Assembly (NCBI RefSeq): GCF_048060095.1
Contig: NZ_JBLUOA010000004.1
Span: forward strand, 127,138-191,137
DNA: 64,000 bases
Source: JBLUOA01 sp048060095
GTDB lineage: Bacteria; Pseudomonadota; Alphaproteobacteria; Rhodobacterales; Rhodobacteraceae
Direction of reading: 5' to 3'
This document shows, piece after piece, positions 16,815-24,723 of the stretch. A program made the translations under genes and the position numbers. Under the pieces are notes generated by a model, which did no database searches, was not told the origin of the DNA, and saw only the letters and a program-made list of their open reading frames with translations. Numbering within the stretch: the first letter of the stretch is position 1; each line of letters opens with the position of its first letter.

Positions 16815-18200
16815 CTAGTTCAGCGTCACGACCTTTCCGGGGTTCATGATGTTGTCCGGGTCCACGGCCTTTTTCAGCGTCGCCATTAGCGCGTAGGCAC
16901 CGCCATGTTCTGCCTGCATATACTTGCGTTTGCCAAGGCCGACACCATGTTCGCCTGTCACCGTGCCACCAAGTTCCAGCGCAAGATGGTTGACCTTGGC
17001 GGCAAGGGCGTTGGCGCGCTTCATCTCGTCTTCGTTCCCCGGCTCGACCAGGATCAGCAGGTGAAAATTGCCGTCCCCGACATGACCCACGATGGGTGCG
17101 ATCAGGCCGGACTCTGCAATCTCCTCCTTCGTCCGCGCGATACATTCGGCGAGGGCAGAGATTGGCACGCAGCAATCGGTGACAACCCCCTCAGCGCCCT
17201 TCCGCAGCGATTTGCCCGCGTAATAGGCGTTGTGCCGTGCCTTCCATAGGCGGTTGCGATCTTCGGTCTTGGTGGCCCATTTGAAATCCGACCCGCCGGA
17301 GTCTTCGCTGATGCTGCGGAACATCTCGACCTGCTCCGCCACGCCCGCTTCGGAGCCGTGGAATTCAAGAAACAGATGCGGCGTTTCAGCCATCGGCATA
17401 TCGGGGTTGTAGATGTTCATCCCCTTCATCTGCATATCGTCCAGCAGTTCAACCCGCGCCAGCGGCAGCCCGATCTGGATCGCCATGATGACCGCGTTGA
17501 CGGCGTTTTCAATCGTATCAAACGCGCACGTCGCGGCAGAGATCGTTTCAGGCTGCCCGAACAGCCGCACCGTCAGCTTGGTGATGATGCCCAGCGTGCC
17601 TTCGGAGCCGACGAACAGATGCGTCAGGTCATATCCGGCAGAGGATTTCCGCGCCCGGCTACCGGTTTCGATGATCTGGCCGTTGGGCAACACGACCTCA
17701 AGCGCCAGCACGTTTTCCCGCATGGTTCCGTAACGGACAGAGTTCGTGCCAGACGCCCGCGTCGCCGCCATGCCGCCGAGTGTCGCGTCCGCCCCCGGGT
17801 CGACGGTGAACATCAGGCCGGTCGCGCGCAGTTCTTCGTTCAACTGGGTGCGGGTCACGCCGGGCTCGACCACCGCATCAAGGTCGCTGTCGTGGATTTC
17901 AAGCACCTTGTTCATTCGGCTCGTATCCACGCTGACGCCGCCCGCGACGGGGATCACGTGGCCTTCCAGCGAGGTGCCGATGCCGTAGGGCACGACCGGG
18001 CATTTGTGGCGGGCGCAGATTTTGACGACCTCTGACACTTCTTCCGTCGTTTCAGGAAACGCCACCGCATCGGGCATGACGGGGGTGCTATACGCCTCAT
18101 CATGGCTGTGCATTTCGAGGATGGAGCTTCCGGTCGAAAGCCGATCCCCCAGCAGCGCTTTCAACTCTTCAATGGCAGATGCGATGTTCTGGCTGGTCAT
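16815..18200 (-). CDS. FAD-linked D-2-hydroxyacid dehydrogenase (GlcD / D-lactate dehydrogenase type)
   Basis: A 461-residue VAO-type flavoprotein. The FAD-binding domain carries PVVPYGIGTSLEGHVIPVAG and PGADATLGGMAATRASGTN, and the C-terminal oxidase domain has HVGDGNFHLLILV with the metal-binding His residues and GEHGVGLGKRKYM. The family oxidises D-lactate, glycolate or longer 2-hydroxyacids and passes electrons to quinone or cytochrome c. No GlcE or GlcF partner is adjacent, so a stand-alone D-lactate dehydrogenase type is likelier than glycolate oxidase. It lies 62 bases after the flavoprotein gene at 18263-20674 on the same strand and could share its transcript. Confidence 0.85.
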   Translation of the reverse strand: MTSQNIASAIEELKALLGDRLSTGSSILEMHSHDEAYSTPVMPDAVAFPETTEEVSEVVKICARHKCPVVPYGIGTSLEGHVIPVAGGVSVDTSRMNKVLEIHDSDLDAVVEPGVTRTQLNEELRATGLMFTVDPGADATLGGMAATRASGTNSVRYGTMRENVLALEVVLPNGQIIETGSRARKSSAGYDLTHLFVGSEGTLGIITKLTVRLFGQPETISAATCAFDTIENAVNAVIMAIQIGLPLARVELLDDMQMKGMNIYNPDMPMAETPHLFLEFHGSEAGVAEQVEMFRSISEDSGGSDFKWATKTEDRNRLWKARHNAYYAGKSLRKGAEGVVTDCCVPISALAECIARTKEEIAESGLIAPIVGHVGDGNFHLLILVEPGNEDEMKRANALAAKVNHLALELGGTVTGEHGVGLGKRKYMQAEHGGAYALMATLKKAVDPDNIMNPGKVVTLN

Positions 18201-18262
18201 GGTCGGCCCCCTTTCCCTTCGGTTTTACACCATCCGTTGCGGGGGAAAATGGTCGATTTCGT

Positions 18263-20674
18263 TTATGCGCGGGGGCGGAGCGTTTTCGGGTCGTAGGGGG
18301 ATCGTTCAATCACCCGCGCGGAGATCAGCTCGCCGAGGATGTCGATGGTGAACGCGGTGTCCGTTGCCGCAAATTCCGGCACAACGAACGCGTAGGCAAG
18401 GTTCTTACCCACCCGATGCCCCCAGTCGCCCGAGGTCACGGTGCCGATCACCGCGCCATCCAGCATCACCGACGCCCCGCCATGCGCGGGGGCGTGGGTG
18501 CAATCGACCGCAAGCGTCACGAGCGTGCGCGACGGCTTACCCTTCCGTTTCGCGAGCGCGGCGTTCCCGATGAAATCGCCCCCATCCCGCACAAACCTGT
18601 CCAGCCCCGTTTCATAGGGATCAAATTCGGTCAGAATATCCGCTTTCCAGTGCAGATACCCCTTTTCCAGTCGCATCGATTCTACCGCGCGCGCGCCGAA
18701 CAGGGCCATCCCATGCGCCTCTCCCGCCGCGCGGAGTGCGAGGTAGGCGGCGTAAAGCTGGTTGTTCGGAACGTGGATTTCATAAGCAAGTTCGCCCGAA
18801 AAGCTGACCGACATGACGACCGCCGGGGCGATGCCGATAAAACACTCCCGCACCGACAGCCACGGGAATGCCGCTGCCGACCAATCGGCCCGGCTGACCG
18901 CCTGCATGACGTCGCGCGATTTCGGCCCCGCAAGCACGAGGATCGTCCAATCGTTCGTCAGTGACCTGAGCGTTACGTCCTCGTCCCCCAGATGCCCGCG
19001 CAGCCAGTCCATGTCGTGCCATTCGGCGGCAGCGGCAGACCCATACCAGATCCGGCCATCGGGAAGGTTGGCGATCGTCGCCTCAGCCTTCAGCATACCG
19101 TGGTGGTTCAGCAGATAGCCAAGGCCGACCCGCCCCGACTTGCGCGTCACCTTTCCGCAGATCATCCGGTCGAGGAAATCATGCACCCCGCTGCCCGTCA
19201 GTTCGATCCGGTTGAAGCCATTCACTTCGGCCAGTCCGACGCCGTTCTGAACGCTTGCCACCTCTGCAGCGATAACGTCGAACGCTTCGGTGAAGTTGAA
19301 GCTGTGGGTTTCGGTGAAATCCGGCGTCGGTTTGAAGTAATCCGCGCGCTCCCAGCCGTTCACGACGGTGAACTCCGCCCCTTCCGCCGCGAGGATCGGC
19401 GTCAGCGGGGTCGTCTTTGCGGGACGTCCCGCCGGGCGGTGTTCGTGGGGAAAGTGAAAGCGGAATTCGTTCTGGTAATCCTCCACCGCCTTCAGCGCGG
19501 TCAGCTCGACATTGCCATGCCCGGTGAACCTTCGGGGGTCGATGCACCATGTGTCGTAACACGCCTCTCCGTGCACGATCTGCTGGGCCAGCAGCCAGCC
19601 ATGCCCTCCGCCTTCGCCAAGCCCCGCGCGCAACCCGATGATGCAGAAGGCGTTGCGCTTGCCGGGGATCGGCCCGACCTGCGGCGCGCCGTCGATCGTG
19701 TAGGTGATCGGGCCGTTGACGACGGTGTGAATTCCGACCTCCATCAGCGCGGGCATCCGGGCGAACGCTCCTTCCAGCACGTCGGTCACGCGGTCAAGGT
19801 CGTCGGGGCAAAGGGCATTGACGAAGTTCGGGTCGATCCCGTCCATGCCCCATGTTTTACAGTCCTGTTCGTAGAACCCGAGCAGCAGCCCGTTTTTTTC
19901 CTGCCTACAGTAATAGTCGCTGATCGGACAACGCAGCAGCGGCATCCGATGGCCCGCGTCGATGATCGCCTGAATCGGTTCGGTCAGGAAATACTGATGC
20001 TCCATCGAGGCGACCGGGTGCTGCACCCCCATCATCGCGCCGACTTCGTTAACGCGGTAGCCGCCGGCGTTGACGACGATTTCGGCGCGGATGTCGCCCT
20101 TGTCGGTGTGGACGATCCAGCTATCGTCAGCTTGCTGCGTCAGCCCTGTCACGGGCGTGTGGCGATGCACCTCGGCCCCCGCGTTCCGCGCCCGGCGGGC
20201 GAGCGCCTGGCAAAGCTGCGCCGGGTCAATGTCCCCATCCATCGGGTCCCACAGCCCGCCAAGCAGATTGTCCGTCGAAATCAACGGGTGCCGCCGCGCG
20301 CATTCGGCGGCGTCGATCACCTCAAACTCCACCCCCATGCCCCGCGCCATCGACGCGAAGTGGCGGTATCCGTCCATCTGTGCCTGAGTGTTGGCCAGAC
20401 GGATACCGCCGTCTCCGTGGTGGTAATTGATGGGGTAATCCGGGTCTTCGGCAAGCTCCTTGTAAAGCGCGATGGAGTGCGACTTCAGCCCCACCATCGT
20501 CTGGTTCATCCCAAAATTCGTCACCTGCGCGGCGGAATGCCAAGTGGTGCCTGATGTCAGTTCATCCCGCTCAAGCAGCATGACATCGCTCCACCCCTCC
20601 TGCGTCAGATGATAAAGCGTCGAGCATCCGGCGATCCCGCCGCCGATCACCACCACCCTGGTTTGCGTTTTCAT
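18263..20674 (-). CDS. Dimethylglycine/sarcosine dehydrogenase-like FAD and folate-binding enzyme
   Basis: An 803-residue protein of the DMGDH/SARDH architecture. An N-terminal DAO-type FAD domain has VVIGGGIAGCSTLYHL, and GTTWHSAAQ holds the His that carries covalent FAD in the family. A middle FAO_M-type linker follows, then C-terminal GcvT aminomethyltransferase domains from about residue 430 (GLAEVNGFNRIELTG, MRLEKGYLHWKADI, VTSGDWGHRVGKNLAY). Such enzymes oxidatively demethylate N-methylated glycines and hand the one-carbon unit to tetrahydrofolate. It is divergent from an MttB-family methyltransferase, which fits a methylated-amine or betaine route. The exact substrate is unknown. Confidence 0.88.
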   Translation of the reverse strand: MKTQTRVVVIGGGIAGCSTLYHLTQEGWSDVMLLERDELTSGTTWHSAAQVTNFGMNQTMVGLKSHSIALYKELAEDPDYPINYHHGDGGIRLANTQAQMDGYRHFASMARGMGVEFEVIDAAECARRHPLISTDNLLGGLWDPMDGDIDPAQLCQALARRARNAGAEVHRHTPVTGLTQQADDSWIVHTDKGDIRAEIVVNAGGYRVNEVGAMMGVQHPVASMEHQYFLTEPIQAIIDAGHRMPLLRCPISDYYCRQEKNGLLLGFYEQDCKTWGMDGIDPNFVNALCPDDLDRVTDVLEGAFARMPALMEVGIHTVVNGPITYTIDGAPQVGPIPGKRNAFCIIGLRAGLGEGGGHGWLLAQQIVHGEACYDTWCIDPRRFTGHGNVELTALKAVEDYQNEFRFHFPHEHRPAGRPAKTTPLTPILAAEGAEFTVVNGWERADYFKPTPDFTETHSFNFTEAFDVIAAEVASVQNGVGLAEVNGFNRIELTGSGVHDFLDRMICGKVTRKSGRVGLGYLLNHHGMLKAEATIANLPDGRIWYGSAAAAEWHDMDWLRGHLGDEDVTLRSLTNDWTILVLAGPKSRDVMQAVSRADWSAAAFPWLSVRECFIGIAPAVVMSVSFSGELAYEIHVPNNQLYAAYLALRAAGEAHGMALFGARAVESMRLEKGYLHWKADILTEFDPYETGLDRFVRDGGDFIGNAALAKRKGKPSRTLVTLAVDCTHAPAHGGASVMLDGAVIGTVTSGDWGHRVGKNLAYAFVVPEFAATDTAFTIDILGELISARVIERSPYDPKTLRPRA

Positions 20675-20753
20675 CTGACGACTCCGCCGGGTTTCACCTG
20701 CTATCAGTCACGGTATCAGCGCATTGGTCAATACCGTCGGTAAAGTTCCTTTT

Positions 20754-20776
20754 TTCCCGAAATCCACCTTCGGGAA
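20754..20776. promoter_or_regulatory. 23-base inverted repeat in the DMGDH-like/MttB divergent promoter
   Basis: TTCCCGAA-ATCCACC-TTCGGGAA has perfect 8-base arms with a 7-base centre, in the 182-base gap between divergent starts. The symmetry and position suggest an operator for a dimeric regulator; the regulator itself is not in the window. A T-rich run just before it makes a terminator reading possible, but both flanking genes point away. Confidence 0.5.
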
Positions 20777-20856
20777 TTGTGCACGTGGGCGACAACATGC
20801 TTGTCAGGTCGCGGCTTCCGGGGTCAACTGAACGGGCATGATGCAGGGGCCAGCCA

Positions 20857-22383
20857 ATGGCAGAGGATTCACCGCCGCAAAGAAGATCGGGCCGCCGTGA
20901 ACGGATGGCGAAACGGGCGCTGCCGCCTGCGATCAACCCAGCCGCCCCCGGTCAGAGCGGCGGCGCATATAAGCCGCTCAGCGATCCTGATCTCCGCGCG
21001 ATCTACAACACGGCGCTGAAGTTGCTGGCGGAGCTTGGGATGGGCGAAACACCCGCGGCCCTTGCCGACCTGCTAACCGCTGCCGGGGCAGTCGACAACG
21101 GCGCGGGGCGCATCCTCCTCCCCCAAACGCTTGTTGAGGACGCGATCGACAAAGCCGCCAAGCAGTTCGTCTTTCATGGCCGGGACGAGGATCGTTCAAT
21201 CGACGTCGGCGGCAACCGGGTTCACTTCGGCACCGGCGGCGCGGCGGTTCAAACGCTCGACCTTGATAGCGGGGTGTATCGGCCATCGACCTTGCGCGAT
21301 TTGCATGATTTCACCCGGCTTCAGGACACGCTGACCAATGTAAGCTGGTTCACCCGCTGCTGCATCGCGACCGACGTGCCGGACCCCTTCGACCTTGACG
21401 TGAACACCGCCTACGCGCTTCTGAAAAACACGACAAAGCCTGTCGCCACTGCCTTTACCCTTGCCGAACACGTCGCGCCCATCGTGCAGATGTTCGACAT
21501 TGCCGCCGGGGGCGAAGGTGCGTTCGCCCGTCGCCCGTTCGTCAAGGCCCATATCAGCCCGGTGATTTCCCCGATGCGGTTCGGCGCGGATGCGGTTGAG
21601 GTGGTGTTTGAATGTATCCGCCACAATATCCCGATGTCGTGCATTACCGCGGCGCAATCGGGTGCCACGGCCCCCGCGACGCTGGCCGGGTTCCTCGCCC
21701 AATCGCTTGCCGAAACGCTGGCGAGCCTCGTGATGGTCAATATCCTGAAACCTGGTCATCCGATGGTGTTTTCCAACTGGCCGCTGGTGATCGACCTTCG
21801 AACCGGCGCGTTCGCCGGCGGCGGCGGAGAGATCGCGGTGCTGAACGCCGCGTCCGCACAGCTTTCAAACTGGCTGGGCCTGCCATCTGGCGTTGCGGCG
21901 TCGATGACCGACGCCAAGGCGATCGACGCGCAATATGGCGTTGAAAAGGGCATGACATCGCTCGCCGCTGGCCTTGCCGGAGGCAACTTGATCTACGAAA
22001 GCTCCGGCATGACCGCATCGTTGTTGGGCGCGAGTTTTGAGGCGTTCGTGCTTGACGATGAAATGCACTCAAACACCTACCGGGCGCTTCGGGGGATCGA
22101 GGTTAGCGAAGAAAACCTAGGGTTTGACGCCATCTGCGACGCGGTGCTGGGCGAAGGGCATTTCCTTGGTGGCCGGCACACCTTTGCCGCGATGGAGCGG
22201 GATTATTTCTATCCCGACCTTGCCGACCGCGACACGCCCCAGACATGGGCCGACAAGGGTGCGCCCGACGCCTGGCGGCTGGCCCGCGCCAAGGCCCGCG
22301 CGGTGTTGGCGACGCATCGTCCCGATTACCTGTCGGCCGAACAAAACAAGGCGATCCGCGCGGCGTTTAACATCCTCGAATAA
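20857..22383 (+). CDS. MttB-family (non-pyrrolysine) trimethylamine/betaine methyltransferase
   Basis: A 508-residue MttB-superfamily TIM-barrel methyltransferase read through without any in-frame TAG, so it lacks pyrrolysine. Members without Pyl demethylate glycine betaine, proline betaine, carnitine or related quaternary amines and methylate a corrinoid protein. Recognisable segments are FGTGGAAVQTLDLDSG, HISPVISPMRFGADAVE and SCITAAQSGATAPATLAG. AGGGGCC precedes the ATG. No corrinoid protein (MttC-like) or activase is adjacent. The divergent DMGDH-like gene suggests the demethylated product is further oxidised. The substrate is inferred only as a quaternary or methylated amine. Confidence 0.88.
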   Translation: MAEDSPPQRRSGRRERMAKRALPPAINPAAPGQSGGAYKPLSDPDLRAIYNTALKLLAELGMGETPAALADLLTAAGAVDNGAGRILLPQTLVEDAIDKAAKQFVFHGRDEDRSIDVGGNRVHFGTGGAAVQTLDLDSGVYRPSTLRDLHDFTRLQDTLTNVSWFTRCCIATDVPDPFDLDVNTAYALLKNTTKPVATAFTLAEHVAPIVQMFDIAAGGEGAFARRPFVKAHISPVISPMRFGADAVEVVFECIRHNIPMSCITAAQSGATAPATLAGFLAQSLAETLASLVMVNILKPGHPMVFSNWPLVIDLRTGAFAGGGGEIAVLNAASAQLSNWLGLPSGVAASMTDAKAIDAQYGVEKGMTSLAAGLAGGNLIYESSGMTASLLGASFEAFVLDDEMHSNTYRALRGIEVSEENLGFDAICDAVLGEGHFLGGRHTFAAMERDYFYPDLADRDTPQTWADKGAPDAWRLARAKARAVLATHRPDYLSAEQNKAIRAAFNILE

Positions 22384-22435
22384 TGCGACGAAATGGTGGC
22401 TGGCGCTTGCTTCAGATTGCGCCTAGAACGGCGGC

Positions 22436-22804
22436 ATGACTGGTATCGTCCGGCCCATTTTTGCAAGGCTTCTGGTCGCCCTCGCGCTGATTTGCGGGAT
22501 GGCGACGTCGGGCTTTGCGCATCGCCTTGGCCCGCCGACGCTGGATGCCGGATTGCTGGCTTATCTTGAAGCAGGCGGCGCTTTTGCCGACCTTTGCGGC
22601 GATCCTGACGATCCGCTGCACCCGTCGGGGCAGGTTTGCGAAGCCTGCCGCCTAATCGGCGCCGCCGTGTTGCCCTCGACCACCGATTCAGCGACCAAGG
22701 TCGATCTTGGCAATGCCCGTCATCTGACGGCAACCGACCATTCCGAACACCGATCTTTCATACGTGATCCAAGCTGGGGTGCCCGCGCACCACCGCGCGC
22801 CTGA
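22436..22804 (+). CDS. Small exported protein with CxxC, probably DUF2946-like, beside a copper chaperone
   Basis: A 122-residue protein with an N-terminal hydrophobic signal or anchor (ARLLVALALICGMATSG), a conserved-looking LCGDP and VCEACRLIGA motif in the middle, and a His-containing tail. CxxC plus His suggests metal binding. The layout resembles DUF2946 proteins that accompany copper genes, but similarity is by eye only. It lies 70 bases before the PCuAC gene and probably shares its transcript. Confidence 0.55.
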   Translation: MTGIVRPIFARLLVALALICGMATSGFAHRLGPPTLDAGLLAYLEAGGAFADLCGDPDDPLHPSGQVCEACRLIGAAVLPSTTDSATKVDLGNARHLTATDHSEHRSFIRDPSWGARAPPRA

Positions 22805-22874
22805 CGCCTAGCACTCCAAAACGATCACAAAGGCGGCGGAATTCCCGCGCCCGACACTATGAAAGACCAAAGTC

Positions 22875-23348
22875 ATGAAAAAGATTCTCGCAACCGCAGC
22901 CGCACTCGCCCTTGGTTTCAGCATGGCCCACGCCGATGAATTCATCGCTGGTGAACTGACGATCAACCACCCGATGGCCTTTGAAACCGCCAAAACCGCA
23001 ATGACCGGCGGCGGCTTTCTGTCCGTCACGAATAATGGCACCGAAGACGACCGCCTGATCGCGGTTCGCGCCGATTTCCCGAAGGTTGAACTTCATACCA
23101 CCGAAGAAAAAGACGGCATCGCCAAGATGATGCACGTTGACGCGATCGACATTCCGGCAGGCGAAACCGTCGCGCTGGAACCCGGCGGATTTCACATTAT
23201 GTTCATGGGCCTTGGCGGTGATCCGTTCGAGATCGGCGAAGAGATCCCCGCAACGCTCGTCTTCGAAAACTCGGGCGAGGTTGAGGTAATGTTCAACGTC
23301 GAAGAACGCACGACGGAACACGGCAGCAGCCACAGCACCACCAACTGA
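22875..23348 (+). CDS. Periplasmic copper chaperone PCu(A)C
   Basis: A 157-residue exported protein (signal peptide ending near MAHA). It has the exact Cu(I) site spacing H-x10-M-x21-H-x-M: the His in VELHT, the Met in IAKM, then HIM in GGFHIMFMG. PCuAC delivers copper to the CuA or CuB centre of cytochrome c oxidase with Sco proteins. No Sco or oxidase gene is in the window. The upstream CxxC protein probably belongs to the same unit. Confidence 0.92.
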   Translation: MKKILATAAALALGFSMAHADEFIAGELTINHPMAFETAKTAMTGGGFLSVTNNGTEDDRLIAVRADFPKVELHTTEEKDGIAKMMHVDAIDIPAGETVALEPGGFHIMFMGLGGDPFEIGEEIPATLVFENSGEVEVMFNVEERTTEHGSSHSTTN

Positions 23349-23353
23349 TGCAA

Positions 23354-23390
23354 TGGTCGGGTGGCGGATGCTAATCTGGCCGCCCGATCA
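23354..23390. terminator. Bidirectional terminator between the PCuAC gene and the HTH gene
   Basis: TGGTCGGGTGGC pairs with GCCGCCCGATCA (12 bp, two G-U pairs) around a 13-base loop, filling the gap between the convergent stops at 23348 and 23388. There is no T-run. Confidence 0.55.
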
Positions 23391-24464
23391 GACCCGCGCA
23401 GCCCACATGCGAAAACGCCCCTGCCCGGTCACTTCGCGGATCAGGTCGCGGTCTGCCAGACGGTTAAGGTTGCGCTGAACCGCCGCGCGGGATGCGCCGG
23501 TTTGCTGCTCTAACGCCTCAGCCGATAGCATCGGCCAATTGGCAAAGGCTGTGATCAGCAGCGCCGGAGTGCGCCCTGAAAGGTCCGATACTGCCGCCGT
23601 CGCCCGCGCTTCCCACGCGGCGATGCGGTCAAGTTCCATCAACATGCGCAGGCATTGGGTTTCGGCGCCTTGATAGAAACTGCTCAGCCGCGCCTCGACC
23701 GACCCGGCCATCGGTATTCCGGCGAAGGGCAGAAACCCTGCCCCCTCCCGCGCGCCGCGAGGGGTTCCCGCGCCGATCTTTGCGGCGACCACCGCGCCTT
23801 CGATCCGCGCGGCCTCGCCCGACAGATCAAGCTGGTGCCACAGATGCCACGCATAGGCACCGCGCGTGATGGGGTGAGACTCCGCAAGATCAGACAGGGA
23901 GGACCAGAACCGCTCCTCCAACGCCGCGAACTCCGCCCCTTGCGGACGGTCCACCAAATCGCGGGCAGTCGCATCGTCGAGCGTGGCGCGGCCCAGCAGA
24001 TCGGCCAGTCCATCGGTGCTGATAGGTTGCCCGTCTGACAGACGCCGCATCGCCCATCCGGCGCGGGCAAAGGCGGGCATGTCATCCCCCGCCCGCGTGA
24101 TCCGCGCGGCGAGATACAGCGCGATCCGGTCCGCCGACAGCCGGTCGCCCAACTGCCAGCTCAGCTCTGCCACCTGCATCAGAACCGCCCGTTCGCGGAT
24201 GCCGCGATGCACCCGTTTCAGCCGATCATCCAGCGCCCCGAACGCCCCCGCCGCCCGCGCTAGCGCCACGGCGAGCGTTCGTTCTGCCCCCTGCCATGCC
24301 CCTGCGTCGCCGCGTTCCCGATCCGCGACCGGCCACGGCAAATTCGCGCCCTGATCCCGCTCAGCCTCCCCCACTTCTGGGTCGGGCAGAAACCACAATT
24401 CTTCTTCCGGAGTCTCCTCCGGGTCATAGGGCGATTTTGGCGGTGGATCATCTGGGTTCTGCAT
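23388..24464 (-). CDS. Winged-helix regulator resembling the RHE_PE00001/DUF1612 family
   Basis: A 358-residue soluble protein. The N-terminal 50 residues are acidic and proline-rich, and the middle is helical. The C-terminal 70 residues form an HTH (PALLITAFANWPML, then SAEALEQQTGASRAAVQRNL). The layout matches rhizobial RHE_PE00001-like proteins (DUF1612 plus HTH_13), which are common on alphaproteobacterial replicons but have no known role. The gene stands alone, convergent to the copper gene and divergent from the large ABC operon. It could regulate that operon, though a LacI protein encoded within it is the better candidate. Confidence 0.6.
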   Translation of the reverse strand: MQNPDDPPPKSPYDPEETPEEELWFLPDPEVGEAERDQGANLPWPVADRERGDAGAWQGAERTLAVALARAAGAFGALDDRLKRVHRGIRERAVLMQVAELSWQLGDRLSADRIALYLAARITRAGDDMPAFARAGWAMRRLSDGQPISTDGLADLLGRATLDDATARDLVDRPQGAEFAALEERFWSSLSDLAESHPITRGAYAWHLWHQLDLSGEAARIEGAVVAAKIGAGTPRGAREGAGFLPFAGIPMAGSVEARLSSFYQGAETQCLRMLMELDRIAAWEARATAAVSDLSGRTPALLITAFANWPMLSAEALEQQTGASRAAVQRNLNRLADRDLIREVTGQGRFRMWAARV

Positions 24465-24603
24465 AGAGTTTGGTCACCCTTTGGGTCTTATGCGCAAAAT
24501 ACATCGGTTTTGATCAAAGCGAAACGTTGAGCGATGAGAGGTGACTCAGCGACCCTCCAAAATCGCTTGAAACCCGAATAAATTAACGCGCATTCATCAT
24601 TCC

Positions 24604-24649
24604 TGATGTACGTTCATCAAAAATTTGTAGACGAGAGGTACGTGCCTCA
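24604..24649 (+). promoter_or_regulatory. Two tandem ACGT-centred operator candidates upstream of the polyol/sugar ABC operon
   Basis: TGATGTACGTTCATCA (24604-24619) and GAGGTACGTGCCTC (24635-24648) are each near-perfect palindromes centred on ACGT. Their centres are exactly 30 bases apart, about three helical turns. LacI-family dimers bind palindromes with a central CG, and a LacI gene lies in the same operon. They lie 75-120 bases before the first gene. Confidence 0.6.
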
Positions 24650-24723
24650 TTTACCATTTCTTCAGCACTCGGGCGAATCGGGCGACGACCTGAAAAGCGA
24701 CGCAGTGCCCATGGGAGGATGAT

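Noticed and set aside
18992..20554. 520-codon open frame on the plus strand opposite the DMGDH-like gene
   Set aside because: The minus strand encodes a full FAD/GcvT protein; the shadow shows no domain and is rich in Arg, His and Pro.
20744..20760. T-rich run next to the 23-base inverted repeat, read as a terminator
   Set aside because: Both flanking genes start here and point outward, so an operator is more sensible than a terminator.
24465..24723. Possible small RNA or leader peptide in the 259-base gap
   Set aside because: I found palindromes but no convincing promoter-terminator pair or coupled short frame.
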